From: CAMCXE01 sp046347475
GTDB lineage: Bacteria > Pseudomonadota > Gammaproteobacteria > Pseudomonadales > Cellvibrionaceae
Direction of reading: 5' to 3'
Assembly (NCBI GenBank): GCA_046347475.1
Contig: JAXMGD010000003.1
Location: 62,001-126,000 of the forward strand
DNA: 64,000 nt
The notes beneath the pieces are model-generated. The model was not told the DNA's origin, did no database searches, and saw nothing but the letters and a program-made list of their open reading frames with translations. The position numbers were made by a program, and so were the translations under genes. Below are positions 60,367-64,000 of this stretch, piece by piece (position 1 is the stretch's first letter; the number at the start of each line of letters is the position of its first letter).

Positions 60367-61293
60367 ATGTTAATTAAACCGGATGTGGTCGCAGTTGCCC
60401 AAAAATTAACGAGCAGCTCTTTAAAAAATACCTTTGATACGTTTAACCGTGTGGACTACCAAAGCAAGCTCAACCCGGATGTGCTGCAATTTCCGGAGGA
60501 ATTTTTAAGCCTGTACCACCATCCGATTTACGGCGACTTAAGTGATGAGCAGAAGTGGAAATTATCCCTACTGGAAACGGTAAATTTTTTCTCGGCGAAT
60601 ATTTTTGGTGAGCAGCATTTAATTTCGCATATGGAGAAAAAAATCTACCGCAATAAATTTGTCGGTGAAGACCCCATCTCCAGCGAATATGCGCAGCATT
60701 TTATTCATGAAGAAAATTCCCACACCTTTATGTTGGCTGGCTATTGCGTGCGCTACCACAATGGTGTGATGCCCAACCGCTCTATCGCTATGGCGGACCC
60801 TAAGTTGTCCCATTATGGTGAGGATTTATTATTTTTTGCCCGCACCTATGTGCTGGAAATGTTTTTAGGTTACATGAACCGCTTATCCCGCGAGCGCGAT
60901 GATATTGATGATACCGTGCGGCAAATTCATTACTTTCACCTGTTAGATGAGGTGCGCCACATCGCCTGGGACCGCGCTATGGTGGAGGGCAATTTATGGG
61001 AGATGCGCGAGCGCGGTTTGGAGCATGAAATTCCGCAGATTAAAGAGCTGGTGAAAACCTACGCCAAGGTGTCGTTTAACAGCCTGTACAACCCGCGCAT
61101 TTATAAAGATATAGGCCTGGAAAACCCCACCCGTTTAGCCAGCGAGGCGGCCGCAAGCGAAGCGCGCCAGCAGCAGGTGGATAAATGGAGTCAGGGCTTT
61201 GAAAACTATTTATTCAAAATTGGCCTGTATGGCGAAGAGGATTTGCGCCAGCCCTACAACCCCAAAGCCGCGCTGCACACGGCGGATGCTTAA
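60367..61293 (+). CDS. AurF-type diiron oxygenase
   Basis: ATG 60367 has GAGG six bases upstream (308 residues); the upstream ATG at 60349 lacks such a site. The ligand set of p-aminobenzoate N-oxygenase AurF is present. It includes a Glu in LLETVNFF, E116xxH119 in EENSH, Glu in YVLEMFLG, and H191xxxE195xxH198 in HLLDEVRH. The protein should be a cytoplasmic non-haem diiron oxygenase acting on a small molecule or carrier-bound substrate, possibly an amine. It is nine bases upstream of an acyl-adenylating enzyme, so it is probably the first gene of a biosynthetic operon. Confidence 0.85.
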   Translation: MLIKPDVVAVAQKLTSSSLKNTFDTFNRVDYQSKLNPDVLQFPEEFLSLYHHPIYGDLSDEQKWKLSLLETVNFFSANIFGEQHLISHMEKKIYRNKFVGEDPISSEYAQHFIHEENSHTFMLAGYCVRYHNGVMPNRSIAMADPKLSHYGEDLLFFARTYVLEMFLGYMNRLSRERDDIDDTVRQIHYFHLLDEVRHIAWDRAMVEGNLWEMRERGLEHEIPQIKELVKTYAKVSFNSLYNPRIYKDIGLENPTRLASEAAASEARQQQVDKWSQGFENYLFKIGLYGEEDLRQPYNPKAALHTADA

Positions 61294-61302
61294 GGAGGTT
61301 GT

Positions 61303-62784
61303 ATGCGTACTTTATTTAGCCGCTTTAGCCAGGCCGCTGAGCGTTTTGGCGATGCCCCTTACCTTAAAAACGACAGCCAGCCACTGAGTTACCAGCAGGC
61401 GCACCATCGGGTGTGTGGGCTGGCCGGGCAACTAGCTGAGGCAGGGGTGAAGAGTTGGGATAGGGTGCTTCTGGTGAGCCCCAACCATATCCAGGTGCCG
61501 TTAGCCGTATTGGCGATTAATGCCCTGGGCGCGATTGCCGTGGTGGTGAACGAGCAGACAACCCAGGCCAGCCTGGCGGCGATTCTGGCGGAAACCCAGC
61601 CGACGCTGGTGTTCGGCCACAGCAGCCAGGCCGAGCGCTGGGCCGAGCAGACGCGCCAACCGGTGTGGTTTATCGACCAGCTGGAGCTTGCCGCCGCGCC
61701 GAGTGCGCCTGCTCCCCGGCAGCCGCCGTGCAGCCAAGACCCGGCTTTGATGATTTACACCTCCGGTTCTACAGGTAAGCCTAAGGGCGTGGTGCTGAGC
61801 CAAGATAATGTGTTGTTCGCCAGCGAGCAGATTCAAGCGCGCCTTGGCTACCGCCCGGACGACACCATCGGCCTGTTTTTGCCGCTGTCATTTGATTACG
61901 GCCTGTATCAGATGTTTTTGGCGTTTTTAGCGGGTGCTTGCCTCTATGTGAGCGATGCCTCCAAGGCGGGGCCTGCCCTGGCGGGCACCCTGCAGCAACA
62001 GGGGGTGACGGTGTTCCCCGGTGTGCCCCATCTGTACAACTTGCTCACGCAATTTCTCATCCGCAAACAGATGCAGTTAACGGGCATCCGCCTGTGCACC
62101 AACACCGGCGCGCACCTGCCGCAGGCACAGATTGAACTGCTGCGCGAGCGCCTACCCAACAGCCAAGTGGCGCCTATGTACGGCCTGACCGAGTGCAAGC
62201 GGGTGGCGATTTTGCGGCCGGAGGAAGTGGCCAGCAAACCCGGCTCAGTGGGCCGCCCGCTGGATGACACCAGCGCCTACATAGTGGATGACGCGGGTAA
62301 CCTGCTGCCGCCGGGTGAGGTAGGGGAGCTGGTGATTGTGGGTCGCCATGTGGGTTTAGGTTATTGGCAGGCGCCGGAGGAGACCGCCCTGCGCTACAGA
62401 GTGCATCCCTGCGGTATAGGCCGCGCCCTCTACAGTGGCGATAACTTCCGCCAGGACGCCGAGGGTTATTTGTATTACGTCGGCCGCCGCGATGAGCAGA
62501 TCAAGCGCCAGGGCTTTCGTATCAACCGCTTGGAAATTGAAGACACCGCCCTGCGCCTGCCGGGGGTGATCAACGCCTGTTTAATTCAGGCCGACAGCCG
62601 CCTGGTGTTGTTTGTGGGGTTTATGCAGGCTGAAAAAGTGATTGGCGAGCGGGAGATTTTGACCTTTCTGGCCCGCGAGCTGGAGCCCTATAAGGTGCCG
62701 GATGCCGTTGAGGTGCTGGAGGACTTCCCGGTCTCCAGCAATGGCAAGATCAACCGCAAAGCCATAGAGGCGGCCTACTCATGA
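61303..62784 (+). CDS. Acyl-adenylate-forming ligase (AMP-dependent synthetase)
   Basis: The 493-residue protein has the P-loop YTSGSTGKPKG (152-162), the A5-type motif YGLTECKRV, GRPLDDTSAYIVDD, YSGDNFRQDAEGYLYYVGRRDEQIKRQGFRI and the C-terminal catalytic Lys in SSNGKINRKAIE. It activates a carboxylic acid as an adenylate and transfers it to CoA or a carrier protein. It resembles acyl-CoA ligases placed next to PLP decarboxylases in exosortase-A-type loci, but no exosortase is visible. Its stop overlaps the next start by four bases. Confidence 0.9.
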   Translation: MRTLFSRFSQAAERFGDAPYLKNDSQPLSYQQAHHRVCGLAGQLAEAGVKSWDRVLLVSPNHIQVPLAVLAINALGAIAVVVNEQTTQASLAAILAETQPTLVFGHSSQAERWAEQTRQPVWFIDQLELAAAPSAPAPRQPPCSQDPALMIYTSGSTGKPKGVVLSQDNVLFASEQIQARLGYRPDDTIGLFLPLSFDYGLYQMFLAFLAGACLYVSDASKAGPALAGTLQQQGVTVFPGVPHLYNLLTQFLIRKQMQLTGIRLCTNTGAHLPQAQIELLRERLPNSQVAPMYGLTECKRVAILRPEEVASKPGSVGRPLDDTSAYIVDDAGNLLPPGEVGELVIVGRHVGLGYWQAPEETALRYRVHPCGIGRALYSGDNFRQDAEGYLYYVGRRDEQIKRQGFRINRLEIEDTALRLPGVINACLIQADSRLVLFVGFMQAEKVIGEREILTFLARELEPYKVPDAVEVLEDFPVSSNGKINRKAIEAAYS

Positions 62785-64000
62785 CCCCTGCCTTCAGCCT
62801 GCAGTTCGAACACATAGATAGCCTTGCCGAGCGCTTTGGCACTCCACTTTATCTTTACGAACTCACCCAGCTGGAGGCAGCGGTGGCGCGTCTGCAAGCG
62901 GCGCTGCCCAGGGGTGCCACTATTTACCACAGCCTGAAATCCAACCCCCTGCCTGCGCTCTTGCAGGCCTCGGTGGCGGCTGGGTGCAAGCCTGAAATCT
63001 GCTCTACCGGCGAGCTTGCGGTGGCCCTCGCCAGCGGCAGCGCCCCGGCGGAATTCTTGTACTCCGGGCCGGGTAAATCCCCCGGCGAACTGCGCGCCGC
63101 CCTCAAAGCTGGAGTGCGGCAGTTTTCGGTGGAGTCCTGGGGGGATTTAGATCGCCTTAAGCGAGAGGCCCATGCCTTTCCTTCCGCTCAAATACGGGTG
63201 CTGTTGCGGGTCAATCCGGCCGAAGGTATTCAAGCGGGCCTAGCCATGAGCGGCTCGGCCACTCAGTTTGGTTTTGAGGAAGCGGACGTATGCGCCGAAC
63301 ATGCGCGTTTGGCGGAGCTCGGCAGCCAGTTAAACATCGTGGGGTTCCACGTTTATTACGGCACGCAAATTCCCAATCAAGAAAGCCTGCTGGCCTCATT
63401 TAGTAACGCCATCGCCTGCTGTGAGCGCTTAAGCGAAGCCCTCAATCTGCGCCCTGAGGTGCTGGATCTGGGCGGCGGCTTCCCCTGGCCCTATGCCAGC
63501 GAGGGAACAGGCGCCGACTTTAGCCAGCTCGCCCAGCAGCTGCAGCCGATACTTGACGCCCGCCATTGGACCCGCGATGCGGCGCTCTGGTTTGAATCCG
63601 GTCGTTATATCACCGCCGCCTGCGGCACCTGGGTAAGTCGGGTGCTGGATGTTAAAACCGGCAAAGATGGCCAGCGGTTTGTGGTGATGGACTCGGGTAT
63701 CAATCATCTTGGCGGCATGGCGGGCCTGGGCCGAGTGGTGAGGCCTTACACCGGCTTTATCAGCGAGCGGGCCGCCGACGCCGATGCCGTCAAAGCCGCC
63801 GTGGTAGGCCCCCTGTGCAGCCCTTTGGATCGGCTTGCCTCGGCAGCGCCTTTGGGCGAGGTGCAAGTAGACGACCTACTGGCCATCCCTAATACCGGCG
63901 CCTATGGCCTCACCGCTAGTTTGACCGGCTTTTTAAGCCACCCAGCTCCACTTGAGCTAGTGCTGCGCCGGGGCGAACCCCAGGCGGGGTTTCAGCTGCG
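62781..64000 (+). CDS. PLP-dependent (Orn/DAP/Arg-type) decarboxylase, partial
   Basis: ATG 62781 overlaps the ligase stop. The visible 406 codons form an alanine-racemase-fold group IV decarboxylase. The PLP Lys53 is in YHSLKSNP; further blocks are FHVYYGTQ, the glycine loop LDLGGGFPWPY, ESGRYITAACG, and GPLCSPLD with catalytic Cys346 and Asp350. The gene is open at the right edge. It probably decarboxylates a diamino acid or carrier-bound amino acid for the pathway of the upstream genes. Resembles the exosortase-associated decarboxylase type. Confidence 0.9.
   Translation, partial: MTPAFSLQFEHIDSLAERFGTPLYLYELTQLEAAVARLQAALPRGATIYHSLKSNPLPALLQASVAAGCKPEICSTGELAVALASGSAPAEFLYSGPGKSPGELRAALKAGVRQFSVESWGDLDRLKREAHAFPSAQIRVLLRVNPAEGIQAGLAMSGSATQFGFEEADVCAEHARLAELGSQLNIVGFHVYYGTQIPNQESLLASFSNAIACCERLSEALNLRPEVLDLGGGFPWPYASEGTGADFSQLAQQLQPILDARHWTRDAALWFESGRYITAACGTWVSRVLDVKTGKDGQRFVVMDSGINHLGGMAGLGRVVRPYTGFISERAADADAVKAAVVGPLCSPLDRLASAAPLGEVQVDDLLAIPNTGAYGLTASLTGFLSHPAPLELVLRRGEPQAGFQL

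Noticed and set aside
1..64000. CRISPR arrays, rRNA and tRNA genes
   Set aside because: No regularly spaced direct repeats and no tRNA cloverleaf or rRNA sequence was recognised by eye; a tRNAscan/Infernal run would settle the RNA question.

Overview
This window looks like the chromosome of a free-living, polar-flagellated-type gammaproteobacterium of the Pseudomonadales/Cellvibrionales kind. The evidence is gene order: pilU-pilT divergent from yggS-proC-yggT-yggU, the block ygfB-pepP-ubiH-ubiI, pqiABC, zapA, ppk1, htpG and dxs. That placement is an inference from content and synteny; no rRNA or tRNA gene was recognised here. Most genes are housekeeping or envelope genes with codon-dense, closely packed or overlapping frames. 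Several gaps, in contrast, are filled with short repeats.

Layout. 1-10.7 kb: the 5' end of dxs, a soluble diguanylate cyclase, a TraF-like outer-membrane protein, a PsiE-like membrane protein, and a 1783-residue CheB-CheR-PAS-GGDEF-EAL fusion. 10.7-16.5 kb: a cluster of three abutting MITE-like repeats, a cupin, a large multi-hairpin repeat, a secreted tri-haem c protein, htpG behind a heat-shock promoter, a small Cys-rich secreted protein and an esterase remnant. 16.6-22.6 kb: a LysR regulator divergent from dabB-dabA-cysD, i.e. an inorganic-carbon uptake complex translationally linked to an ATP-sulfurylase subunit. 22.6-28.6 kb: two overlapping membrane proteins with ruined GGDEF motifs, an S41 protease lipoprotein and an ICMT-like membrane protein. 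28.7-37.5 kb: pilU, pilT, yggS, proC, yggT, yggU, a Cache-GGDEF cyclase, rlmI and an HDOD protein. 37.5-46.3 kb: ppk1, small exported proteins and pqiABC with repeats between them. 46.3-55.1 kb: ubiI, ubiH, pepP, ygfB, a ZapB-like protein, zapA, a response regulator, yaaA, a DUF4265 protein and an M48 protease.

55.1-60.3 kb is an accessory patch. Two ~410-bp direct repeats each carry a broken 5' fragment of a REP-associated (Y1/HUH) transposase fused to a REP-type repeat, and a third REP unit cuts into a cupin gene. On the minus strand a HEAT-like gene, a probable integron attC site, the cupin fragment and a P-loop kinase follow one another in the same orientation. This reads as the remains of an integron cassette array broken up by REP units. 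60.4 kb to the right edge starts a likely biosynthetic operon: an AurF-type diiron oxygenase, an acyl-adenylating ligase and a PLP-dependent decarboxylase that runs off the window.

The two most unusual structural signals are repeats that no gene explains. One is a ~150-175 bp element built from four or five consecutive hairpins in fixed order (at least two near-complete copies, one truncated and several partial). The other is a TA-flanked palindromic MITE whose long variant carries one of the same hairpins. Cyclic-di-GMP signalling is also dense: five GGDEF-family proteins, two of them degenerate.
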